The notes under the pieces: model-generated
Seen by the model: only the letters and a program-made list of their open reading frames with translations
What the model was told of the DNA's origin: nothing
Database searches by the model: none
Source of the DNA: Pseudogymnoascus destructans
Lineage: Eukaryota; Ascomycota; Leotiomycetes; Thelebolales; Thelebolaceae
Direction of reading: 5' to 3'
Assembly (NCBI RefSeq): GCF_001641265.1
Contig: NW_020167536.1
Span: forward strand, 496,001 to 560,000
DNA: 64,000 nucleotides
Made by a program: the position numbers and the translations under genes
Shown: positions 1 through 10,136 of the stretch, piece after piece
Layout: each line of letters starts with the position of its first letter
How positions within the stretch are numbered: the stretch's first letter is position 1

Positions 1-709
1 GTGATAACCAGCCATCACCACCTGATCCATGTCTCTCCAGAATCGAGATGGTACTACTTTGGCTGCAAGTATTCTCACTGGATGGCCAACAGAGGTACTT
101 CCAACTCCACTACCATCCCCGTCCACTCCTCCCATCCCAGAATAGCATTTGTCCCTCCAATTGTAAATCCCACCATACTCCCATGTCCCCTATCTCGTGC
201 AGTTATCACAGCAAATATTACATCCCCATCACAGTGGCCACAGCGCCTTCCCCCCCCCCAGCACAGCCATCGTGGCCGCCCGATTGGCGCCATGAAACAA
301 ACCATGCCTCTTTCCACAGTGTGTCCAACCCCGCCAAACAGCCACCTCTCGCCCTCCCCGCCATGCCCTCGACCGTTTCTTACTTATACAGACCGTAGCC
401 GCCAGGCATTTCATGCCCCTCTCCTCTTGATACTTCCCAGAACCAAAAAAACTCTCTCTCACTTTTCCCTATACCCCGTAGCGTTTCATCGTTTAATCAG
501 ATCTTCCCTTTTTCCAGTATCATCTCGCTCGGCAAGTTAGAACAATCGCAAGACTATATTTTTTATATTTACACACTATAACGAATTCCGGCAACGGGCA
601 AAACAACGATTATATATCCCCAGACTCAGAGATTTTGAAACGAGAAACAAGACATCGTCGCACTATCACCCTCGCGCATTACCACTTTTGTCGCAAGACG
701 CCCGGAGCC
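1..709. other. Upstream region, no supported gene
   Basis: The stretch is pyrimidine-rich (long C and CT runs, for example around 250-260) and its open frames are low-complexity with no recognisable domain. The last 150 bases, A/T-rich with TATATA-like words near 610-620, probably hold the promoter and 5' leader of the SAM-PH gene that starts at 710. An open frame runs in from the window edge to 540 but looks like composition, not a gene. Confidence 0.5.
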
Positions 710-3126
710 ATGGCGAGTCGCCAGCAGGCCAGTAGTAGCCGGCGCGCATCCCAACTCTCGCAGCAACGCACCGCCGCCCTCCCCCCGCTCGACACCCGCG
801 GCGAGATGTTCCAAAGGGGCCAGCATGGGTCCTTCTTCGACATGAAGGCGCTGGCGCCTCGGCCGATGTCGTCGTCGACGGAGATGTTTGACACAGACTT
901 CGAGGATGATGGCAGCGAGATCGAGGAGGGCGAATACTCACCTAGGATCAGCATTAACTCCGTATGTCTGCCCGCCCGTCGCGGGGTATTTCTTGTCCAT
1001 TGTAGATTGCTAACATGCGCCCACAGGCTGGACGGAGGAGTCAGACTACACTGTCCTCATATGAGGATCTGCCGACGCCAAAGTCAAATAGCTTCCATGG
1101 CTTTGACTTCCAACTCCAGCAGACTACGGCGCCGGCGCCGGGCAAGTCAGTAGAAGGACCAAAGGGACCACATCTGTTCAGGATCTCCCAGGAGGTGACG
1201 CCCGAGGAGGAGTACTACCTGACAATGTCGCCGGTAACCCCGCGATACCCACCGTCGTCGCGGCCCGAGACAGCATTCAGAGTCCCGTCGTTGCCATACC
1301 CACAGCCAGAGCTGAAGCATAGGCCAATCAGCACGCTGACTGCAGCGGTGACGAAGCTGAATAAGATGGAGGTAGCCATGTGGACGCCTCGCCAGGTGGC
1401 GAGGTGGATGTACCATGCAGGGTTCGAGCCAGCTATTGTAGAGAAGTTCGAGGAGAACGATATCTCAGGCGAGATCTTAACCACCCTCAAGTTTGAAGAC
1501 CTCCGAGAACTCGACATCCAGTCTTTTGGCCAGCGTCACAAGCTATGGGCTGAGATCCACACTCTCCGCGGCGATGCAGTGGGCGCGCCAACGTCGCCAA
1601 CTGAGATCGACTGCGGCTCGAGCGACGAGGATGAGCGCACGCACAAGAAGTCCAAGCCGCGCAGGAAACACAAGAAGTCCAGCTTTGAGGATATCATCTC
1701 CCCACTCGAGTCCGTCTCCATCGTCGGCATCGAGCAGCTCATGCCCAAGGCGCACAAGTGCTCCAAGGGTGAGAACTGCTCGCGTTGGAAGAAGCAACAG
1801 CGCCTCATCCAGCAATTCAAGATGGGCCACCCCGTCAGTCCAGACGGCGGCATGATCCTCATCGCCGGCGACCCAGGCAACCCCCTCACAGCCGAAGCCG
1901 TGCGCCCCTTCTCCGAAGCCCAGCCGTCCGTCGTCGCCTCCTCCGACCTCCTCGGCCCCGGCGAGATCCCCTCCTTCTCCCACATCGACCCCGAGCAACT
2001 CGCCGCCCTCACCTCGCGCGACCCCCAGGATAACGTCAAGCAATTCCTCAACTTCCAACACGTCGACCAGAACTGGTCCTCCGAGGAACCCCCAACTCCA
2101 CCATACGAGATGTTTCCCTCCCTCCCCGCCCCCCTCCAACACTCCGCGCAACCAACCCACCCCCTCACCAACCTCCGCAACCTCCCCAAACTCGCCATCC
2201 CCCCTCCCCGGCCCCCGCGCTCCGCATCCGCAATGGCCTTCTCCCCAGGCCCCATGGACCGCGCCGAAGCCCTCTCCCCCGACCTCCGCAGCGCGCGCGA
2301 GCGCCAACCGTACCGCTTCGGCACACCAGCCTCAGACATGGACGTCCCCGTCACAGCCATCAACCTCGGTCCCATCTCGCGCGACGCCTCCCAATCCGTC
2401 CCACCAAACATGTCATACCGCAACAACGTCCCCGCCGCCGGCCCACCTCTCTCCCGCTCAGCATCCCGCTCCTCCCGCCGCCCCTCCTACCAAGCAGGCC
2501 TCCCGCGCCTCGACGAGGACCCCGTTGTTGCGCCTCCTCGGCCTCACCGCTCCAGTGTCCTTGGCCCGATCTCGCCCCCGCGCCAGGTCGTGGCTTCAAA
2601 CGCATATTCACCTGTTCGTGCGCCCACTGAGCGTTCTACGGACGACTTGGGACACCAGGGGTGGATGCGCAAGCGCAGGACCCGCATGTTGAGACATGAG
2701 TGGCATGAGCACCACTTCACGCTGCGCGGAACGCGGTTGGCGATGCACAAGGATGAGCGCGCGCGCGAGGTCCTCGAGTCTATTGATGTGGACGACTACG
2801 CTGTGGCGTGCAGCTCGCTTGCGTCGTCGAAGATCAACACGGCGTTTAAGGCGATGAATATTAAGTTAGGGAAGAAAGAGGAGGAGGGCGCGTTTGCGTT
2901 CCAGCTCATCCCCGCGGTGGTGGAGAAGGCGGAGAAGTTGAGGAAGAATAGGGAGAGTGGGATTTTTGGGAGCAGCAGTGTGGAGAAGGATAAGGTCAAG
3001 ACGCATCATTTTGCAGTGAAGTCGAGGGATGAGAGGATTGATTGGATGAGAGAGCTTATGCTTGCGAAGGCGCTGAAGCAGAAGGGCGAGGGCTTCGAGG
3101 TCAATGTCAATGGCAATATGATCTAG
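710..3126 (+). CDS. SAM and PH domain protein (Boi-like scaffold)
   Basis: Two exons, 710-961 and 1027-3126, joined across a 65-nt GTATGT...CAG intron, give about 783 residues. The start is the ATG after GAGCC at 710. A SAM domain lies near residues 202-266 (it begins MWTPRQVARWM and ends near LWAEIHTLRG). A long Pro/Ser-rich linker follows. A PH domain near residues 625-770 begins GWMRKRRTRMLRHEW and ends at a tryptophan-containing helix (DERIDWMREL). SAM plus C-terminal PH is the layout of fungal Boi-type cortical scaffold proteins that bind membrane lipid and polarity factors. That role is inferred from layout; no catalytic residues are expected. The acidic N-terminus and basic KKSKPRRKHKK patch are typical of scaffold linkers. 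Confidence 0.85.
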
Positions 3127-3538
3127 GTTGCGACAGACTGAAGTGGTGTGTTTTTTTTGTTTGGGTTCTTTGGGTAGTTAATGTTATCTGCTCGCATATT
3201 TAGCGGTCCTTACTGTTTGTGGTCGAGGTTTATTATTACCCTACTTTTTCTTGGAACGGCTTCGCGGCCTGGATGGAGCATGGAATTGGATTTGGATTGG
3301 ACCTGGATGGGATGGGGATGAGATATAGCCATGAAGATTCGTGATATACAATCATTACTTTAGTATAGGAAATAAGAAATCAGAGAACATACTCCAAAAT
3401 CTTCACTTTTAGGTGCAAATGCGTTTTCTGGTGCATACTGGAAGGCGCGACCTACTTGCGCGCCTTCCTCTACAGTCTGCGAGTGCATCGTGCCTGCCAT
3501 ATCCCATTAACTTCCAATCCCCCCCCCCCCCTTTCCCC
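3127..3538. other. Convergent 3' intergenic region
   Basis: This 412-nt stretch separates the stops of the SAM-PH gene (+) and the molybdenum cofactor sulfurase gene (-). It is T-rich just after 3126, as expected of a 3' UTR, and C-rich (a run of about ten C) near 3521-3530. No open frame of interest is present. Confidence 0.5.
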
Positions 3539-5985
3539 TCAATTCACCCCCCAACTCACCTCCACCACATCCCCAACCCTAATCGTCCTCCCCCCATCCC
3601 CAGGGTCAACACACATATGCCCCCCAAAAAACACCTTCCCCTCAAATCTCCTCGTCCTCGCCAGCGTCACAAAAGGCTCCTCATCCTTCACCCCTGTCAC
3701 CTGATCCACACACACCATATAACACCGTCGACACGCACCGAGCATCTTAAACGCCACCCCCCCAATCCTCACCCCCCCCACTGATCCTCCGCATACGCCT
3801 CCCCACCGCCGCGAGACCCAACAACCACATTCCCCCGAAACACTGCGGCATCAGCCTCTTTCCCGCCGGTGGAGCGGATGGTGGCGTTAAGTGCATCTAA
3901 GCTCGCGCGGTGCACTAGGAGAATCGGGCTCTCATTCGATAAGAGGATCGGGCGCGGCGCCATGGCGGACTCGCTTTCCGAGTCTGGCGGGGTCGGGGGA
4001 AAGGCGCCGGGGATGGAGGAGGTCCATGATGGCGGCCTCTTGGAGCGCTGGTGCCGCTGCATGTGCGCTTTTGAGTGGCGAGTTGACAGGCCGGCGCCGC
4101 CGGCTGGGAAGCGCGCGAGGGTGCAGGGCACGGCGAGGGCGTTGGAGAAGAAGGCGCTAATGTGCGGTTGGGTGTACGTCTGCGCCGCGACATTATCACC
4201 GCATACGCGAGCGCCGAGGGCGCGCTGCGCAGGTTCGAAGAGCGAGGGGTCGGGGGACAGGGGGATGATGAGAATCTGGTCAAGGTATGTGACTACGAGG
4301 TGGCCTGTTGCGAAGTTGAGGGAAGGGCGGAGGAGGGCCATGCGGGGGTACCGCTTTTGGCTGAGGGCTTGGCCGGTGCCTTTGTGGATGAGACACCATT
4401 CGCGGTCCCAGGCTAGGCCTTCGGGGCGGACTTCCCAGTCGGTGGCGGGGGGGATGGGGAGGCCGCCGCAGCTTTTGATGGGGAAGATGGTGAGGGATTC
4501 GACGTAGAGTGTGTTCTCCGTGGAGGGGGGGAGGGGGATTTGGGAGGGGTTGAGGGCTTTTTCGACGTAGAATTCGTGGATGAATTCGATGAATCGGTCG
4601 ATATCTTGGTGGGTGCTCATGGCGCCTAGACTGGCTCGGATGACGCCGGTGGGCTTACCGGATATGATGTCGTTGTCGCCGCCGCATCTATAACCCGCGG
4701 AGAAGTTTCTCCTGATCTCCCATGGAGAGAGGTCGAGGGCGTTGGCTATGCCGCCGGGGTTACAGAGCCCACCAGTTCTGATGTGTATTTTCCGCACCGT
4801 AGCTAGCTTCTCGACCTCGGTGTTACTGACCCATGCACCATGACTATCCATCAAGTTGAATGTGACAATAGGACCTTGTGTAGACTTGCCCTCGAAGGAA
4901 TTCACATCTCTCACATAAAGCCGACATACGTCAGCCCCATTGGCATGTTTCAGCAGCCTGAGGCTAGAGTAGAGCTTTTGTGCTAGAGAGAGTGTGTGCT
5001 CGGATATCCCATCCATCGACGTATACAGCTCTTTATGGACATCCATGGCTATTCCGAGAGCCATAATATTGTGCATTGGTAGTGTGCCATCCTCAAGACT
5101 CGCGTGTATATTTTCAACCTTTGGCTCATGCCATTGCTCCTTGATACAAGCGACAGTCTCAACCGTTCCGCCTCCAAAATATTTGCGGCCCTGCAAGACA
5201 TCTGCAGAGTCTCTTCGCACTATCAGCGCACCGAGGTCTGGGAAGCCGAAGATTTTATTGAAGCTGAGGACCGTGAAATCTGGGGCGTTGCGGACATCAC
5301 CTAGGTCTAGCTTCGAGGTTGACACTAGAGCTGCCGCATCCAGCAGCGTATATATCTTCGACTTTCCTTCGGATGCCGTGCGTAATTGGCCTGTCCAACG
5401 GAGTGGCAGCCTCCTTCCGTTCATATTCGATTGTGCAGGATAGGCAAAAAGTGCCAACCGGTTGTCCCCGCCACGGTTGAAAAACGGCAGCGACCCAGAT
5501 ATCATAGCCTCAACATCGTTGCTGCCAAGGCAGAAGCTTTCTATAGCCGTTTCCCTAACGCCAACAAGGCTTGTATGCGAATCGCTGTGGTAGCCATATG
5601 TGAAACCATCGTCACGCGACCGGAACGCATCCATGATGAGTTTTATCCCAGCAGTCGCATTGGCGACGAAGACAACATCGAAATCGACCGGGTCCGAATT
5701 GAAGAACTCCAGGACCCTTATCCGTACATCGTCAATCCGCGCCGTAGACGCCTGGGAGGATGGGGAAGCAGAGTGGGGGTTGCCGTAGAGGTTCGATATC
5801 ATTTCGGTGGCGAACCGCTCCATGAGAGACTTTGCGTATAGAGTTGTTCCGGCATGGTCGAGGTATATTTCATCTACATCAATCATTAGTTTCCGAATAT
5901 TAAATATTATCGATTTGCGCATACCTTTGAGCATGGGATACTCCCTCTCTCGCATGAGATCCACTTGCTCGTTCATATCTGACAT
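3539..5985 (-). CDS. hxB: Molybdenum cofactor sulfurase, with one frame break
   Basis: The protein has an N-terminal PLP-dependent cysteine-desulfurase half (YLDHAGTTLY near the start; PLP lysine in SFNKIFGFPDLGAL) and a C-terminal MOSC half (VESLTIFPIKSCGG, then CRRCYMVCVDQVTG). Mo-cofactor sulfurases (HxB, MOCOS) add the terminal sulfur that activates xanthine dehydrogenase and aldehyde oxidase. A 51-nt in-frame intron is very likely at 5874-5924 (GTATGC...ACTAATG...TAG), because its removal brings YPMLK next to DEIYLDHAG, the normal family spacing. The frame breaks at an eight-C run on the + strand (3772-3779): it stops just after AEDQW, and the rest of MOSC (RIGGVAFKMLGACRRC) continues in the -1 frame to 3539. 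One extra base in that run would restore a full protein of about 798 residues. The start could be 5985 or the ATG three codons later. Confidence 0.88.
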
Positions 5986-6329
5986 TCAAGTGCTTGTCTC
6001 CATAGGAAACAAGCATGCACAGTATTCAGGGGGGATGCCGCAAGAATCCTACTCTTGCCATACAACTTCTATAACTTTGCATATTAAGAACGCATGTATG
6101 GGCATTAGCAGATTGATATCTCACCCACCTTCCCGTCCGTATCCTCGATCGAAGAGTCGCTCATCGGAGCTCGCCTCGCGTCGGTCGGAGATACCTCGGG
6201 ACCCCTTGCATGTCGGTGAATCATATTTCCGTCGCCGCTTAAGCCTTGAATCCTAGGCATAAATTATTTGCAGAGCTTCAGTAAAATCCTTGGGGTGGAT
6301 ATACAGCGACAAGCATCACTACCATCAAA
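5986..6329. promoter_or_regulatory. Shared divergent promoter region
   Basis: This 344-nt gap separates the starts of the Mo-cofactor sulfurase (-) and the SOD-fold mitochondrial protein (+), so both promoters must lie here or overlap the leaders. Short out-of-frame ORFs cross it but show no domain. No specific binding site was recognised. Confidence 0.5.
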
Positions 6330-7329
6330 ATGTTACGACCACGCATTATCCGGGCACTGCCGACTCTGCGGAGATCGATACACAGACTGCCGCCTCTGGA
6401 GAAGTTCCAGGAGGGAATTCCGGGCCTCCTCACTCAGGATGGGTTCAGAATTGCGTGGACCGAGTATCAAGGGTTGATGCTGGAGAAGCTCAATGCCCTC
6501 ACAGTTGGTGCGTATTCTCTTAGATGGCTTCTACAATCCCTTCCGCCCTGGCAATTTGCTTGTACAACTGCACGGGTCTGCAATTGGCTTGCGCTGCCCT
6601 CCCTCCCGCCAGCCACCACCCCCTTTGAAGCCTCCGGCTAACTCCCCTCTCCTAGGTTCCGGAGAAGACTACTCGAGCTCGACCAAGAACCTCCTCATCA
6701 AGTACGCGCGCCAGCCATCAATGGCGTCCCTCTTCAACCACGCCTCCATGGCGCACAACAACCACTTCTTCTTCTCCACCCTCTCGACCGACACGACCGC
6801 CATGCCCGCCTCCCTCCAACGCGGTCTCGAAGCCTCCTTCTCCTCGATCGACACCCTGCGCCGCGAATTCGTCGCCACCGCCAACGCCATGTTCGGCCCC
6901 GGCTTCGTCTGGCTCGTCAAGACCAAGGAAGGCAAATACGCGCTCCTCACCACCTACATCGCCGGATCCCCCTACCCAGGCGCCCACTGGCGCCGCCAGA
7001 CAAAGGACATGAACACCGAGGCCGCGCCTGTGACTGCCGACCCGGCTAATGCCGCGGAGTACTACCGCCAGCAGGCTATTGCTAATATGCCGATTGCCAA
7101 TACGGTCGGTGCGCATGGCCCGTTCAGCGCGTCGGCGAAGTCGGCGCCGGGGGGTGTCGATGTTAACCCGATATTGTGTGTGAGCACGTGGCAGCACGTG
7201 TACATGCCGGATTGGGGTGTGCTGCAGAAGAAGCAGTTCTTGGAGGCGTGGTGGGATCGCATTGATTGGAATGTTGTGGCGGATGCGGCGGGGGATAGTA
7301 AGTTCCAGGGCCCGCAGTTCAGGCGGTAA
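6330..7329 (+). CDS. SOD-fold mitochondrial ribosomal protein (mS42/mS43 type)
   Basis: Exons 6330-6507 and 6656-7329 are joined over a 148-nt intron (GTGCGT...GGCTAAC...CCTAG), giving 283 residues. The N-terminus is arginine-rich without acidic residues (MLRPRIIRALPTLRRS), as in a mitochondrial presequence. The body is an Fe/Mn superoxide dismutase fold: MASLFNHASMAHNNHFFFS matches the SOD second-His region, and STWQHVYMPDWGVLQKKQF matches the C-terminal D-x-W-E-H region. The first His ligand is absent, and the D and E of D-x-W-E-H are S and Q here, so a dismutase is unlikely. Fungal mitoribosomal small-subunit proteins Rsm26 and Mrp1 have this degenerate SOD fold and similar length. A real but divergent dismutase is the alternative. 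Confidence 0.8.
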
Positions 7330-7799
7330 GGGGTGAATGGAGGGGAGATGAAGTTGAGTGAAGTTCAGTGAAGTTGAGTGGAGATTGTAGCATATATAAA
7401 AAGGCGTTTTAGGCTTACATAGAGACGTGTATAGTAGGCAGTGTACGAAGAGTGTTGGCATGGTGGTTATATTGAGAAGTATAGAATTGTATGATCATGG
7501 TGCAAGTTTGTTGAATTACGCATAGTGAATGGATTCCATGGTCTGCCGAATTACTTGACAAATATCAACCCACGCCGTTGCCTCTGAGAAATGAGGCCAA
7601 ACATAATAAATATACGGCTACTCATCTCACCTTCATCCCCAGCATTTCGAGCGGGATCTATGGATGGGACCTAAGGAAGTTTACACTCAAATTCTGGTCC
7701 AGACACAGCAAGGAATCCCCAGCAAAGGAATACAAATACGATTCTTTATTCATTCATGCCACCCATTCGCCTCCACGCCTCTACTCCAAACCCCTCCCC
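7330..7799. other. Convergent 3' intergenic region
   Basis: This 470-nt stretch lies between two convergent genes. It begins with a short GAAGTTGAGTG-type repeat (about 7347-7382) and is A/T-rich after 7390, as expected for 3' UTRs. No gene was seen. Confidence 0.45.
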
Positions 7800-9108
7800 C
7801 TACTCCAAATCAATAACCACCCTCCCTTGCAACATCCCCCCCCCCATCTCCTTAAACACCTCCGTCAGCCTATCCATCTTCTCAACCCTCAAATGCGTCG
7901 ACACCAGCCCCCTCGCCGCCAACTCCAACACCTCCGCCGCCTCCCTCTGATTCCCCACCGCCGACCCCACAATCGTCAACTGCTTCGCAATCAGGTCTGC
8001 CGGCACCGCACTCGCAATCGGCACCAGATCGCCCTCCGGCATACCCACACACACCACCGTTCCGCCGAACCTCAGCAGGCCCAGGGACTGCGCATACGCC
8101 TTGTTGACCGCCGTGCACACAATCACCGCGTGCGCTCCAAGGCCACCAGTAACCTTCTTAATCTCCCCCGCCAACCCCGCATCATCGAACTTGGTGACAT
8201 CGAAGAACGCCTCCGCGCCACTCTCCTTCACTAACTCCTCCTTCGACCCGTGATCAACGCCAATCATCCTCAACCCCATCCCCCTAGCACCAATCTGGAC
8301 AGCCAAATGCCCCAGTCCACCACCGGCACCAGCAACGACGACGAATTGACCAGAGCTCACACCGGATTTGCGCAGGGCGGCGTAGGAGGTTAGGCCGGCG
8401 CAGAGAAGGGGGGCGGCGGCCTCGGATTTTAGGGCGGCGGGGATGGGGGTTACGTAGGAGGCGGGGCCGAGGACGTATTGTTGGAAGGTTCCGGGAGTGT
8501 AGTAGCCGGAGATTGTTTGGTTCTAGGTTGCATGTTAGCCAGTGGAGAGGAAGAGAGGGGGGTGGGTGACGTACGAAGCACACGCCGTCGGCGCCAACGG
8601 AGCAGGCGGCGCAGGAGCCGCAGGCGTAGGAGATCCACTGGGAGGTGTTAGATTGGGTTCCTTTCCTCGGGTGCGGTGTTTGGGGAGGGGGTGCAAACCT
8701 TAATACCGACGCGGTCGCCGACCTTGACGTTGCTGGGGCCGGCGGCGGGGCCGAGCTTGTGAATAATTCCGACGCCCTCGTGGCCGCCGACCTGGCCGGG
8801 CTGGGTGGGGAAGGGGAGGCCTTTCCAGGAGTTGGTCATGACGCCCAGGTCGGAGTGACAGACGCCGGAGTGGGTGCTGGGGGTGGTCAGCGGGGTGTTC
8901 TCTCTCGAGTTTCCAGTGCGAGGAGTGCGAGGGGGGGCGCGTTTGCGGCTGCGACGAGGGCTTACAGGCGCACGAGGACCTCGCCGGGGCCGGGGGTGGG
9001 AGTGTCGAGCGTTTCAATCTTGGTGGAGATTGTGCCGGGGGCATCGTAGACGACGGCTTTGTAGGTGGCTGGCACGTCGAAGATCTGGGGAGCTGCTGCT
9101 TCGGCCAT
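7800..9108 (-). CDS. Zinc-dependent alcohol dehydrogenase (ADH1-like)
   Basis: Four exons on the minus strand, 9108-8966, 8876-8699, 8637-8575 and 8522-7800, splice to 368 residues with consistent phases. The catalytic zinc set is visible: Cys in THSGVCHSD, His-Glu in GGHEGVG, and Cys in LLCAGLTSY. The structural zinc lobe CGSCAACSVGADGVC has all four cysteines. The cofactor site GAGGGLGHLAVQ and the downstream Asp in GVDHGSKEE fit NAD(H) preference. This is the medium-chain ADH family (ethanol/acetaldehyde or other primary alcohols); cytosolic is most likely. The start at 9108 (MAEAAAPQIF) was chosen over an in-frame ATG at 9243 because the family begins just before VPATYKAVVYD. Substrate specificity cannot be read from sequence. 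Confidence 0.93.
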
Positions 9109-9701
9109 TTTGGGCTGTGGGGTGTCGAAGCGACGAGGAGCTGGGGATGTGGGTTGCTTGAAGATGGTAAGGGATGGATGATAAAGGTAGGTACGGTCTT
9201 TCAGTTCACTTGTGGAATAGAGGTGGGATGATGAAGTGTTCAAGCTCTGAGAGTGGGCTGATGCGGAAATGTGTATATATATGAGTATTATCTATAGGAC
9301 CCGCCTTGTGCAACGCTACTCCGTACATCCGCAGCCTTTCATCCGTTGGGAAGCTGTATCCTCGGCGTTGATGGCGCTTAGAGGGGAGTGGCTGTCGATA
9401 TGTCCGAGTCTGCGACGGGGTGGGGGGGATTGCGGGGTAGCTGGGGGTTAACCTCGCTTGAAACTTGGGGATGAAGTTGCGATCAATAAGCTTTTGGAAC
9501 TGCACGCGGGGTTGAGTTGTATGCTCCGTAGTGGAACATATACTCCGTGTCCGTGGTATATATAGTACATATGGTATAAAAGTAAGGTGATTAATCCAGT
9601 GTTCAGTCTAGTATTTAGAGGTGAGACACTATACCAGAGGGTCCTCTCTATATCCACATGTCCTGGCTGTCATCTAGGCTGGCATGAAAAAGAATGGAGA
9701 A
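9109..9701. other. ADH upstream region next to the transposon nest
   Basis: This is the probable ADH promoter and leader (ADH reads leftward), with a TATATATA-like word near 9272-9280. It becomes A/T-rich toward the mobile DNA that starts at about 9702. No gene is supported. Confidence 0.45.
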
Positions 9702-9884
9702 TAGAGCGATTCAGGAGTGTTTTACAGCTGTGGATTTTATACTGCCTGTTTTGGCGGTGCTAAGCCAAGCTAGAGTACTACTAGAATAGATTAGTATTAG
9801 AGCAATTGAATCCTTGTTTAGTGCTTGCCGTACTCGTACTTTGGGTCAATAATAGTTAACAGGCGACACCGTTGGAAAAATTGA

Positions 9885-9922
9885 TCATGATTATGATTAT
9901 CTGTCGATAATCATAATCATGA
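9885..9922. repeat. Perfect 17-bp hairpin
   Basis: TCATGATTATGATTATC (9885-9901) is followed by the four-base loop TGTC and its exact reverse complement (9906-9922). The same word, AATCATAATCATGA, sits beside the intact Fot-like transposon at 60941-60954, with a matching inverted half at 59061-59068. Confidence 0.85.
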
Positions 9923-10136
9923 CTATAATATACCTTATTAGGCCTAGTGTACCTTATTAGGCCATACGTTATTAGGCCTAGTTGTTAACTAATTAGGGGT
10001 AGTTTTTAGATAGGCGATAAGCGATAAGATAGGAGATAAGATAGGAGATAAGATAAGATAAAAAAACAAAATGTTTCTAGGAGAATCCTACAAACTTTTA
10101 CTAACTTCTATATAATTCTAGATGCTTAATAACTGC

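Noticed and set aside
1..540. 179-codon open frame entering from the window edge
   Set aside because: Translation is Pro/Ser/His-rich from C-rich DNA, has no domain, and overlaps other low-complexity frames.
1536..2426. 296-codon minus-strand frame opposite the SAM-PH gene
   Set aside because: Shadow of the GC-rich coding strand; the SAM and PH domains are on the plus strand.
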